IMG/VR virus record: IMGVR_UViG_3300020057_000117
Span: 1-30,107 of that record
Origin: a virus
Length of the DNA stretch: 30,107 bases
Direction: 5' to 3' (one strand)
Part shown: piece by piece, positions 13,461-21,391 of the stretch
Layout of the letters: every line of letters starts with the position of its first letter
Numbering within the stretch: the stretch's first letter is position 1
The notes under the pieces: generated by a model
Told to the model about the DNA's origin: nothing
What the model saw: only the letters and a program-made list of their open reading frames with translations
Databases searched by the model: none
Made by a program: the position numbers and the translations under genes

Positions 13461-13477
13461 TTTTTAATATAGATATT

Positions 13478-13783
13478 ATGTTCAGAGTAACAAATAATGA
13501 TGCAAATGCGAGGATTAATTGGTCGGGAAGAATAGTTATCGAACCTAATGGTTTTGTCGAAACAGATGAAGATACTGCCCGAGCTGTGCAAGTTGTTTAT
13601 CCTTGGTTAGAAATCAGGGAAGTCCAAAAAGAAGTTCGCAAGAAAAAGGCAAAACCAACTAAAACAAATAACAAAGAAGTGGTAGAGGTAGAAGAAACTA
13701 CTTTGGCAATAGAAGCTGAATCAGAAGATTTAAATCCTAAAATGGGAAAGAAAAAGACTGATATTTCTAATACTAGGAAATAA
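13478..13783 (+). CDS. Hypothetical structural-module protein with lysine-rich tail (101 aa)
   Basis: Residues 1-50 form a small beta domain (FRVTNNDANARINWSGRIVIEPNG, then DTARAVQVVYPWLEI), a pattern seen in small phage head proteins. Residues 51-101 are disordered, first basic (KEVRKKKAKPTK) then acidic, then basic again. It ends 2 bp before the next gene. No specific function is claimed. Confidence 0.6.
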   Translation: MFRVTNNDANARINWSGRIVIEPNGFVETDEDTARAVQVVYPWLEIREVQKEVRKKKAKPTKTNNKEVVEVEETTLAIEAESEDLNPKMGKKKTDISNTRK

Positions 13784-13785
13784 AT

Positions 13786-14115
13786 ATGAAGATACGTAAT
13801 CCAGTAGCAGGAGTCAATATTAATAACACTGATTTGAAACTTGAGGGTGGTGCTGAAATTGAGGTCTCTACTGTTGTTGCGTATAGGTTATTAAATAAGT
13901 ATGAGTTTTTAGAGATTGTGAATATTGATAGAGGAACAAGTCCGGATTACCTTTGGAGAGTTTTACAGAATAGACCAGGACCGATTAGATTATTTATTCG
14001 CAGGATAGGACAGAGAATATCATTTTATGGCAAGCAACTACTTAATACAGAAAGATTTATATGTGATAGGATCGGAAACTCAATCAAGTACATTAACAGC
14101 ACTTTACGGAGGTAA
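13786..14115 (+). CDS. Hypothetical protein (109 aa) with unusual 3' overlap
   Basis: Residues 1-50 (VAGVNINNTDLKLEGGAEIEVSTVVAYRLLNKYEFLEIV) resemble the N-terminal domain of the preceding protein in layout. The last 30 codons lie in a different frame over the start of the next gene, an 89-bp overlap. The segment after residue about 80 (YGKQLLNTERFICDRIGN) is biased by that overlap and may not be conserved. Confidence 0.5.
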   Translation: MKIRNPVAGVNINNTDLKLEGGAEIEVSTVVAYRLLNKYEFLEIVNIDRGTSPDYLWRVLQNRPGPIRLFIRRIGQRISFYGKQLLNTERFICDRIGNSIKYINSTLRR

Positions 14116-14458
14116 CACCAAAACTATTACCACAGGAGGGATGGCAGAGATTACTTTATTTATAAAATATACTGTTAATGGGAGTTCAGGCTCAAACCGA
14201 ACTCTATATTTACAGATTGAGGGTGGACCAGATGCTTCTGATTTGTACTTATTGCAAAATTTTGAATATGATTCAACAAATAAAGTTGTGGTGGGTTATG
14301 ACGATGTGAGGGAGTGGCGAAATAGTGCACCAGGTGTGACATACAAAGAAACTTTTAATCGACCGATATCTTTTAGAAGTTTAAGGATTAGTTTAAGAGA
14401 GAGTGGATCATCTAATTTTGGGACAATAAGTGTGCGTTATACATTATCAGGTGTTTAA
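14027..14458 (+). CDS. Beta-rich virion protein (143 aa)
   Basis: The sequence suggests a beta-sandwich: AEITLFIKYTVNGSSGSNRTLYLQIEGGPD, SDLYLLQNFEYDSTNKVVVGY, FRSLRISLRES and GTISVRYTLSG. This alternating pattern is common in small phage virion proteins that act as head completion or decoration subunits. The start at 14027 overlaps the preceding frame by 89 bp. A later start would remove conserved-looking N-terminal text, so I keep it. Confidence 0.65.
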   Translation: MASNYLIQKDLYVIGSETQSSTLTALYGGNTKTITTGGMAEITLFIKYTVNGSSGSNRTLYLQIEGGPDASDLYLLQNFEYDSTNKVVVGYDDVREWRNSAPGVTYKETFNRPISFRSLRISLRESGSSNFGTISVRYTLSGV

Positions 14459-14474
14459 TTTTTAGAAATATTAA

Positions 14475-14852
14475 ATGAAGACTTACACAGGACAGAAAAT
14501 AATAGATGCAGTAACAGTAACTACTACATCAAGTGCAGTTTCGATTAGAGGAGCAACCAAGGTAATGTTGGTTGGTCAAAGATCGGCGGATGCAGGTGGA
14601 ACGACAGCATTCAGCGCTACCGTCTCGGTTGATGGAGTGAATTATGTTGCCTATAATAAATGGATTGATAATGTTACTAATAGTAATGTACAAACTCTAA
14701 CTAGAGTAACATCTAAGGCAATTGCAGCAGCAAATGGATTTATATTTTTAACGATGAGTCCAGAAGATACATTTGCATGGATTAAAGTCACAGTAACAGA
14801 AACGGCAGACGGCACGCATTCAGCGTGGTTATATTTAGAAAATGAGGCTTAA
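14475..14852 (+). CDS. Beta-rich virion protein (125 aa)
   Basis: Another predicted beta-sandwich: VTVTTTSSAVSIRGATKVMLVGQRS, TAFSATVSVDGVNYVAYNKW, FAWIKVTVTETADGTHSAWLYLENEA. The layout (Thr/Ser/Val-rich strands, sequence ending with a W-L-Y-L-E strand) is close to that of the 143-aa protein before it, so the two may be distant paralogues. The next ATG follows 2 bp after the stop. Confidence 0.65.
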   Translation: MKTYTGQKIIDAVTVTTTSSAVSIRGATKVMLVGQRSADAGGTTAFSATVSVDGVNYVAYNKWIDNVTNSNVQTLTRVTSKAIAAANGFIFLTMSPEDTFAWIKVTVTETADGTHSAWLYLENEA

Positions 14853-14854
14853 AA

Positions 14855-15046
14855 ATGTCAACATTTACAGATATAGGTGATATAGACACAAGTTTTACAG
14901 AAAATTACGACGTCGTAATTATTACTTACGATGATGCGAACTATACATATGACGATATAAGAGTAACTTATGATGGCGCAGTAGAAACTAATTGGAATAG
15001 CGAGAATGATGTAACAACAATTTTTACTGATTATAATGATATATAA
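14855..15046 (+). CDS. Small very acidic protein (63 aa)
   Basis: Rich in Asp, Thr and Tyr (DIGDIDTSFTENYDVVIITYDDANYTYDDIRVTYDG), with almost no basic residues. It repeats a TYDDxxxTYDD theme, which recalls short structural peptides in phage heads. The stop overlaps the next start as TAATG, which supports real translation. An 18-bp palindrome lies inside it at 14903-14920. Confidence 0.55.
   Translation: MSTFTDIGDIDTSFTENYDVVIITYDDANYTYDDIRVTYDGAVETNWNSENDVTTIFTDYNDI
14903..14920. repeat. Perfect 18-bp palindrome inside a coding region
   Basis: AATTACGACGTCGTAATT reads the same on both strands. It codes ENYDVVI in the 63-aa gene. It has no loop and is more like a dimeric protein-binding site than an RNA hairpin. 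Confidence 0.8.
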
Positions 15047-16290
15047 TGGCTTATCCAACAACATTAGATAGTTTAACAGATCCACAATCAACAGACAGAT
15101 TGAATAATCCAAGTCATTCAGTGATACATCAATCAGTAAATACTGCAATCGAAGCACTAGAAGCGAAAGTTGGTATAAATTCAAGTTTAGTGATCATAAG
15201 TTTGGATTATCTAGTTAAGAGTCTATCTAGCTCCAATCCTGGACATGTACATACTCTAAGTAAAGGAGCCACGGATGTGACAGCTACAGTTGCAGAGGTG
15301 AATAAATTAAGTGGTGTCACCGCCTCGACGACGGAATTAAACTATGTCGATATTGTAACCCCTGGGACCGCAGAAGCATCTAAGGCTTTAATAACTAACC
15401 CTAGTAGGGATATATCACTTGGGACTGGTGATATAACAGCTACAATTGGCACCTTTACTAGTCTTTCTGCCCCACTCCCACAAGGTTATTTAATTAATGG
15501 GAAACTTTCAGTCACGGTTGCCTCAAGTCACATCACAGTTGCTCTAAAGACATTAGCTGGGGGGGATCCAAGCACAACGGATCCAGTGTATTGTCGAATA
15601 GGAGATACAATACGTACTAGGACATCCGCACTATCTGTAACAAAGAACGCAGGAACTAATTGGTTCAACGCTGGAGGTACAGAACTAACTGGGAAGGAGA
15701 TTGATTATTTCACTTATCTTGGATATAACGCAACGGATGGTGTTGTAATTGGTTTCGCTAGAATACTAGGTAATAAATATAGTGACTTTTCTGCCACAAC
15801 CACTAGCGAAAAATACGCGGCCATTTCTACGATAACTAATGCTGCAAGTACAGACTATTACGAAGTTGTAGGAAGATTCGCAGCAACACTAACAGGAACT
15901 AATTGGAGTGTTCCAACCTTTAGCCCAACTAACTTAATTAATAGACCAGTATACGAAACTAGACTGCTGGACTGGACATCAGCACCACAACCACAAGGGG
16001 GTACTTATACGACAGTCACTGTACAAAAATCAAAATATCAAGTAACAGCAAATAATAGAATTATAGTAACGTATTTATCAACCGGCACTTTCGGGGCGAC
16101 CATTAATGAATTTAGACCAACCCTACCTTTCACAAGTGATTTGGGGGGGCAGCCTGGTATATCATACACAGCCGGTGTTGCTGCGGTATCGAGGACTAAT
16201 AGTGGTATTTTTCAAGTAGTCAAATTTGACGCTGGTAATTTTGCTACAGGTTCACAAGGTTTTGCATTTAATTCAATATTTGATATTTAA
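15046..16290 (+). CDS. Virion structural protein, fibre-type (414 aa)
   Basis: The N-terminus MAYPTTLDSLTDPQSTDRLNNPSHSVIHQSVNTAIEALEAKVG is a pattern found in many phage structural/fibre proteins: a short polar start, a helix of the NTAIEALE type, then repeats. Residues 80-100 contain TAEVNKLSGV and TTELNYVD, which recall the repeated TxELN(K/Y) elements of fibre shafts. The C-terminal 300 residues are Thr/Ser/Gly-rich beta sequence. It sits between head and adaptor genes, so it could be a head fibre or a collar fibre. Confidence 0.65.
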   Translation: MAYPTTLDSLTDPQSTDRLNNPSHSVIHQSVNTAIEALEAKVGINSSLVIISLDYLVKSLSSSNPGHVHTLSKGATDVTATVAEVNKLSGVTASTTELNYVDIVTPGTAEASKALITNPSRDISLGTGDITATIGTFTSLSAPLPQGYLINGKLSVTVASSHITVALKTLAGGDPSTTDPVYCRIGDTIRTRTSALSVTKNAGTNWFNAGGTELTGKEIDYFTYLGYNATDGVVIGFARILGNKYSDFSATTTSEKYAAISTITNAASTDYYEVVGRFAATLTGTNWSVPTFSPTNLINRPVYETRLLDWTSAPQPQGGTYTTVTVQKSKYQVTANNRIIVTYLSTGTFGATINEFRPTLPFTSDLGGQPGISYTAGVAAVSRTNSGIFQVVKFDAGNFATGSQGFAFNSIFDI

Positions 16291-16291
16291 A

Positions 16292-17227
16292 ATGAGTTTA
16301 AGCTTTTTAGAATTTAAAAGAAGAGTTGGAAAGAATATAGGATACTATACTGACGCAAACGGTTGGTCGGGGACAAGTACTGATGTTACTGAGGCTGATG
16401 TTGGGGAGTTGGTTAATGATATTTATAGGAATGAATTGTTCCCTTTATTCGCAACTCAATACCCCCAAGACTTCACTCAAACAGGAACGGCAAATAGTTG
16501 GATAGCAAATGGGACTGCAAATGCTGGATTAACTGGAGACACAATTACAACGACAGGTAGTGTATTCACAAATTCAATGGTTGGGTTGTGGCTATATAAT
16601 AGTACAGATGCTTCTACTGCTCAGATAACGATATATAACAGCGCAACCTCAGTTGATGTTAACGATACTGACATTTCCGATTGGAGTGGTGATAGTGTCT
16701 ATGTTCTAGGACAAAAATTCAGTTTTGGAGGAGATTTGGGTGATTTATATACAGTTAAATCAGTAGGCTTCAAATATAACACTACAAATGATTTTTATAC
16801 AACCAGTGAGATCAGAAGCGAGACTGATCTATTTCGGTATGGGAATGAGGTTGGTAGCGAGGCGTTTCCAAGGGTATATCTAACAACACTTACAGTTGGT
16901 GGTGTATTGGTAGGAGGGATAGGGATTTTACCTGCATACCAGACAAAGATTACAGATGCGATTAGAATTACTTATGTTAAAAAGCCCACGGTATTATCAG
17001 CTGATTCTGATACAGTTAGGTTGCCTGTAGATACTCCGTTAATTTATGGTGCAACTGCACGAGCTTTCGAGTATAAAAAAGAATATGATAAAGCAGCTTA
17101 TTGGTCATCCAAATTTGAGTTAAGCAAGCCTAGAGCAGTAAGTCAATATAGACCTTTGAGCGTTAGTAGGGGGAATAAAATGAGATTACCTAGGAGATTT
17201 GCGGCAATAACTAATAGATATATTTAA
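16292..17227 (+). CDS. Head-tail adaptor, podovirus-type (311 aa)
   Basis: The gene joins the portal to the tail nozzle. I start it at ATG 16292 (MSLSFLEFKRRVGKNIGYY), right after the previous stop; an ATG at 16226 would overlap the upstream gene by 65 bp. The N-terminal helix with TEADVGELVNDIYRNELFPLFATQY and the C-terminal segment DTVRLPVDTPLIYGATARAFEYKKEYDKAAYW are the recognisable part: many podovirus adaptor or gp4/gp11-like proteins end in this way. The middle is an inserted Thr/Asp-rich beta domain. Confidence 0.65.
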   Translation: MSLSFLEFKRRVGKNIGYYTDANGWSGTSTDVTEADVGELVNDIYRNELFPLFATQYPQDFTQTGTANSWIANGTANAGLTGDTITTTGSVFTNSMVGLWLYNSTDASTAQITIYNSATSVDVNDTDISDWSGDSVYVLGQKFSFGGDLGDLYTVKSVGFKYNTTNDFYTTSEIRSETDLFRYGNEVGSEAFPRVYLTTLTVGGVLVGGIGILPAYQTKITDAIRITYVKKPTVLSADSDTVRLPVDTPLIYGATARAFEYKKEYDKAAYWSSKFELSKPRAVSQYRPLSVSRGNKMRLPRRFAAITNRYI

Positions 17228-17238
17228 TTAAATAAATT

Positions 17239-17910
17239 ATGGCACAATATTTGTATCAAGAAGTTATGAATGTTCCAGGACTGAATGGAACAGCAGGAGA
17301 TAGGCAAAGACAATTATATGAAAGGCTAGGATCTCCTATGGGAAGTTATCGGGGATCATACGACCAGAATATTTGGTTGTTAAATCAAATTAGATCGGGT
17401 AATTTAAGTCAGTCACAACAACCTTCAAATACAACTCCACAAGCACAGAATTCGCAGGTAGTACCAACTCCTAGTACCATAACACCTTTTTCACAAGTAT
17501 TACCTTATGATAAATTGTTCAACCCCAATCTAGTTACGGGTTTAGTTGAGGGTTTTGTGGCTCCCGACATTAATAGAAATAGAGAATCAGGATTCCAGGA
17601 TTTAAATAGCAACCTTGCAGCAACTGGAAGATTTAGAACGGGAATGGCAAACGTTGATCGAGAGAATTTTGGTAATCAATTTAGTAGGCAATTACAAGAA
17701 CAAACCGCTGCTGGTGTTGGACAATTTAATAACTATCTAACAGATTATTACAATAACCAATCAGAACAATATTATAAGAATCCATCAACGTATACGCAGG
17801 ATACTTTGCCAACATTCGATAGTTTTGCAAGTAACAATCCTGGGTTATCAGGACAGTATGGAAACCAAACTAATATACCTAACAGTTATCAAAATTATTT
17901 TAAATTCTAA
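17239..17910 (+). CDS. Probable internal virion/ejection protein (223 aa)
   Basis: The N-terminal 50 residues (GLNGTAGDRQRQLYERLGSP and QNIWLLNQI) form a conserved-looking module that I recall from phage internal proteins, without a named family. Then comes a Gln/Pro/Thr-rich linker, a helical segment (INRNRESGFQDLNSNLAATG) and a Tyr/Asn/Gln-rich tail ending NYFKF. Amphipathic, Gln-rich proteins placed between adaptor and nozzle genes are often ejected with the DNA. The next protein also ends in FKF. Confidence 0.5.
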   Translation: MAQYLYQEVMNVPGLNGTAGDRQRQLYERLGSPMGSYRGSYDQNIWLLNQIRSGNLSQSQQPSNTTPQAQNSQVVPTPSTITPFSQVLPYDKLFNPNLVTGLVEGFVAPDINRNRESGFQDLNSNLAATGRFRTGMANVDRENFGNQFSRQLQEQTAAGVGQFNNYLTDYYNNQSEQYYKNPSTYTQDTLPTFDSFASNNPGLSGQYGNQTNIPNSYQNYFKF

Positions 17911-17915
17911 ACAAA

Positions 17916-18572
17916 ATGGCTACATCACAAGATTTATACAATGAATTACAAACTTTTGGTAATCAGATGCCTGACTTTAAGACTCAAATTACTCAACAAT
18001 ATGATAATCCAATCTTAAAGCCAATAATACAGGAAGGTGCTAATCTACAAGCGCAATACTTACCTTCGTTATTTGAACCATTTACTCGGATGGGAACAGG
18101 TGCAGGTGATATGAGTGCAGCCGCTAAATTAGCAGCTGTGGGTGGCAGTATAGGAAGATTACAAAGCAGGATTGGTGCAAACGCTAATACACAGAATTTT
18201 TACGGAACACAGATCAATGAATTAGCGAATAAAGCAGGTCAGAATTGGCAAATGAAAAGAACTGGTATGCAAGATTTATATAATTTAGCATTTCAACGAG
18301 AGCAGGCAGATATACAGAATAATATGTCACGACAATCACTAAGAGCATCACAGGCAGCAGCTAATCCATCATTTCCTGAGATGAATTTTCCTCGTCCAAG
18401 TCAAGGAACAACACAAGCCAATGACCCAAGAATGATAAGATTAATTAAAATAGGACAGCATTACACGAGGGCAAGAATGACTGACCCTAATCTTTGGAGT
18501 AGGCTTCATAATGAATTGAAGATGTTTGGCGTTGATGGTACTCAGATAGATTTTAGAAACTTTAAATTTTAA
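17916..18572 (+). CDS. Probable internal virion/ejection protein (218 aa)
   Basis: Mostly alpha-helical and Gln/Asn/Ala-rich: FKTQITQQYDNPILKPIIQE, AAAKLAAVGGSIGRLQSRIG, NLAFQREQADIQNNMSRQSL. The absence of a membrane segment and the high Gln content resemble small ejection proteins of podoviruses such as P22 gp7. It ends FRNFKF, like the upstream protein. Function inferred from composition and position. Confidence 0.5.
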   Translation: MATSQDLYNELQTFGNQMPDFKTQITQQYDNPILKPIIQEGANLQAQYLPSLFEPFTRMGTGAGDMSAAAKLAAVGGSIGRLQSRIGANANTQNFYGTQINELANKAGQNWQMKRTGMQDLYNLAFQREQADIQNNMSRQSLRASQAAANPSFPEMNFPRPSQGTTQANDPRMIRLIKIGQHYTRARMTDPNLWSRLHNELKMFGVDGTQIDFRNFKF

Positions 18573-18581
18573 ATAATACAG

Positions 18582-21380
18582 ATGATATCGGATTTAAACG
18601 GACTTAATCAAATGTTATCTCCAAAGCCTAGTGCTCCTACGTCTTCTGGGGGTAGTGATCAAGACAATTATAATTATTACAAGAACATGTTTCAGTCCTT
18701 TGCTGGTAGCCCAACTGTCCAAAAACAGATCTTGAGCGAGTTTTATTCGTATAATAGTCCCGAGGAAAAGCAGAAAAGAAGTTTTAAGAATATGTTGAAT
18801 GAAGCTATGTCTCAGCAAAATGCACCTCAGCCTCAATACGATGATTACGGGATGCAAGATCAAGGTGGTGGATTACCACCAGGAACACCAATAGATAATG
18901 GTTATGGAGTTGTTGCTCCACCAGGAACTATGGGTAGATATGATGCTGCAACTGGACAAAACAGAGTAATCGCACCAGGAACACCAATAGATAATGGTTA
19001 TGGAGTTGTTGCTCCACCAGGAACTATGGGTAGATATGATGCTGCAACTGGACAAAACAGAGTAATCACATCAGGAACACCAACTCCTGATGAAACCGAA
19101 GGATCATTTGGATTCGGTACAGATAAAGGGAATCTATTCGGAGAGGGTGGATTAGTAGCATCACAGAGCCAACCAATTAGACAAGGGCTCATTAATCCTG
19201 CTGCTGCTCTGATACAGTCTGGGGGTAAAATTATCGCAGACGTAATAGAAAAAGCATCTTTTAATGCTGCGGCTAGGGCAGGTAAGATTAAGGGAGCTGA
19301 AATACAGCCCGATGGGACTATCTATATAAGAGGAGAGACTGGGAATATTAAAGAGATTATAAATGGGAATGCACTCGAAGCTGCATTTGCCAACTCCGAG
19401 AATGACATACTCAAGCAACAGAAGTTATTAGTGAGCGACGAGGAGAACCAAGATTATACGTCTAATCCAGGTTTAGGCGGCTTAAAATCATCCGTTGGAA
19501 TACTATCATATGCATCCCCAACAGCAATACCTGGGGGTGTTGGTGTTTTAGGGAAGGCTCTTAGTGCTGGTGCAAGAGTTGCAATACCAGCAGGTATGTT
19601 TGGGTTTGGGACTTCAAGACCTGGAGAGGAAGTTGATAAAACTCTTGAAGCTGCTGGAACAGGATTTGCGTTCGGAGCAGGAACAAATTTATTTGGTCAA
19701 GCGGTAAAAGCGATTAAAAATATTCCTAATAACAAAATCTTGAGTTCTATTGATAGTCAGAATCAAGGATTGGCTCAAAAGTATCTTACGAAAGGAACAG
19801 ATCCTGGGTTGGTTGCGGATAGGTTCAATAATTTAACAAATGCAAGACTCAACTATATTACAGAGAACTTAACGGGGTTAGATCAACAAAGAGCATTAAG
19901 TGCTCTCTCGAAAGTTACTGAGAAGACTGATCCTTTTTACAGCACAATAACTAGGCAATTGAAAGCAGTCGAAACTACATTACCTAAAGGTGGGTTCAAA
20001 GGGAATCTTGATAAGCTCGGAAAAACAATTGAAGAAAGGGGTATAAAAATTATCCCAGATAAAAATCCAACAGGCATACAAGATGCAGCTTCTTTGAAAC
20101 AGAAGGTGGTTGAAATCGTAAGATCCGAGAAAGTAGGAGGTGTTGGTGGCGAAGGTATGGGTAACGCATACAAAAAACTATCTGAACGTTTTGAAGAAGA
20201 AATAAAAGGTAAAGTAGGAAAAGTGGATGGATTATTTGATAATTGGATAGGAAAATTAGAAGAGAATGGAGTGGATATTAATGATAAGTCTATAGGATCT
20301 GTATTTGACAGAATCGTAAATTTAACAAAAGATCCGTCGATGGGGAATATTACAGGAACAATTAAATCGTTAGATAATACTCTAGGTAATGCCTATAAAG
20401 CAGTAAACACTGGATCAAGACAATTATCAACAAGTGAACAAGCTAGAATGTCCTTCAGGGAATCATTGAGTGCTATAGTCAAAAATGATTCAAGCGTTTT
20501 GGGTGATTTATATAAGAAAATGAGTTTGTTACATCAAGCCGCTCCTGATGTTATAAGTCAATATAATAAAGGTGGGTCGTTCACTTCACCTTTATTATTG
20601 GGTAGTTTAAAGATTCCTACGGGGAACCTAGTTAATAAGATTGAACAGAATGTGGGTAGAAGTCTACAAGGTTTCGCTGGAAGATTACCAGGGCTTCCTG
20701 GGCTCCCTGGGCTTCCTAAGATTCCTAGTGGTTTGCAAAACTTTACTAAAAATATAAACATCGTACCACAATTAATTAGTACTCTGACTAATAATGGGGA
20801 TCAATCTCCTATCAGTTCATTTGAGGGGATGCCTATGGATACAAACTCACAAATGGGGATGCCTATGAATACAAACTCACAAATGGGGATGCCTATGAAT
20901 GAAGGTGGCAACACTCAAGCATTGAATCAAGTTCTGCAATATGGATTGTTGAATGGATTTATAGATCCTGCCACTTACAATGCACTGTACAAACAAGACA
21001 CTACTAGTGATATCTTGAGTGTTACTGAAAAGAAAGCGCGAAATTCAGCTAATATTGCGCTTCGAAATCTTAATAATATGGAGGAGATTATTAAAAATAA
21101 TTCTGAAGTATTCAATCCGCTTAATATAAAAGGCAGGATTCAAGATCAGCTCGGTGGAATTGTTGCTGACCCTAATAGGGCATATGTCAAGAATAATTTA
21201 AATATTCAATTAGCGCAAACTATTAGAGCCTTGAGTGGTACTGCTGCAAGCGATAATGAAAGGAAGTTCTTGGCTGAACAGCAACCTAATACTAACGATA
21301 CTGTAGAAGTCTCATTGGAGAAATTGAGAGCGCTGCAAGAGTATGCCCAGAGAGAATCAGACTTTTATAATAACTTATAA
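18582..21380 (+). CDS. Large internal virion/ejection protein (932 aa)
   Basis: The largest gene of the window. Residues 1-95 are polar and helical. Residues 100-163 are two near-perfect 32-residue repeats with PGTPIDNGYGVVAPPGTMGR. The centre has Gly/Ala-rich hydrophobic helices (VGVLGKALSAGARVAIPAGM and GTGFAFGAGTNLFGQAVKAI), good candidates for membrane interaction during DNA delivery. Long helical segments follow, then a collagen-like PGLPGLPGLP at about 702-712 and Met-rich repeats at about 748-773. The C-terminal 150 residues are helical. Size and place before the nozzle match ejection proteins such as P22 gp16/gp20 or a tape-like core protein; no lytic transglycosylase motif is visible. 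Confidence 0.55.
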   Translation: MISDLNGLNQMLSPKPSAPTSSGGSDQDNYNYYKNMFQSFAGSPTVQKQILSEFYSYNSPEEKQKRSFKNMLNEAMSQQNAPQPQYDDYGMQDQGGGLPPGTPIDNGYGVVAPPGTMGRYDAATGQNRVIAPGTPIDNGYGVVAPPGTMGRYDAATGQNRVITSGTPTPDETEGSFGFGTDKGNLFGEGGLVASQSQPIRQGLINPAAALIQSGGKIIADVIEKASFNAAARAGKIKGAEIQPDGTIYIRGETGNIKEIINGNALEAAFANSENDILKQQKLLVSDEENQDYTSNPGLGGLKSSVGILSYASPTAIPGGVGVLGKALSAGARVAIPAGMFGFGTSRPGEEVDKTLEAAGTGFAFGAGTNLFGQAVKAIKNIPNNKILSSIDSQNQGLAQKYLTKGTDPGLVADRFNNLTNARLNYITENLTGLDQQRALSALSKVTEKTDPFYSTITRQLKAVETTLPKGGFKGNLDKLGKTIEERGIKIIPDKNPTGIQDAASLKQKVVEIVRSEKVGGVGGEGMGNAYKKLSERFEEEIKGKVGKVDGLFDNWIGKLEENGVDINDKSIGSVFDRIVNLTKDPSMGNITGTIKSLDNTLGNAYKAVNTGSRQLSTSEQARMSFRESLSAIVKNDSSVLGDLYKKMSLLHQAAPDVISQYNKGGSFTSPLLLGSLKIPTGNLVNKIEQNVGRSLQGFAGRLPGLPGLPGLPKIPSGLQNFTKNINIVPQLISTLTNNGDQSPISSFEGMPMDTNSQMGMPMNTNSQMGMPMNEGGNTQALNQVLQYGLLNGFIDPATYNALYKQDTTSDILSVTEKKARNSANIALRNLNNMEEIIKNNSEVFNPLNIKGRIQDQLGGIVADPNRAYVKNNLNIQLAQTIRALSGTAASDNERKFLAEQQPNTNDTVEVSLEKLRALQEYAQRESDFYNNL
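18879..19070 (+). repeat. Two 96-bp tandem repeats in the 932-aa gene
   Basis: Copies 18879-18974 and 18975-19070 differ at one base. Each codes 32 residues starting PGTPIDNGYG; a third copy starts (SGTPTP) and then diverges. Confidence 0.9.
20825..20900 (+). repeat. 30-bp tandem repeats (two and a half copies)
   Basis: The unit starts GGGGATGCCTATG and codes a Met/Asn/Gln-rich decapeptide (GMPMNTNSQM type). The units differ by one base. The composition resembles the Met/Gln repeats of the portal C-terminus. Confidence 0.85.
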
Positions 21381-21391
21381 AGATTAATAGT

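Noticed and set aside
18615-19055. Minus-strand frames opposite the repeats of the 932-aa gene
   Set aside because: They are low-complexity shadows of the 96-bp repeats and are contained entirely within a well-supported plus-strand gene.
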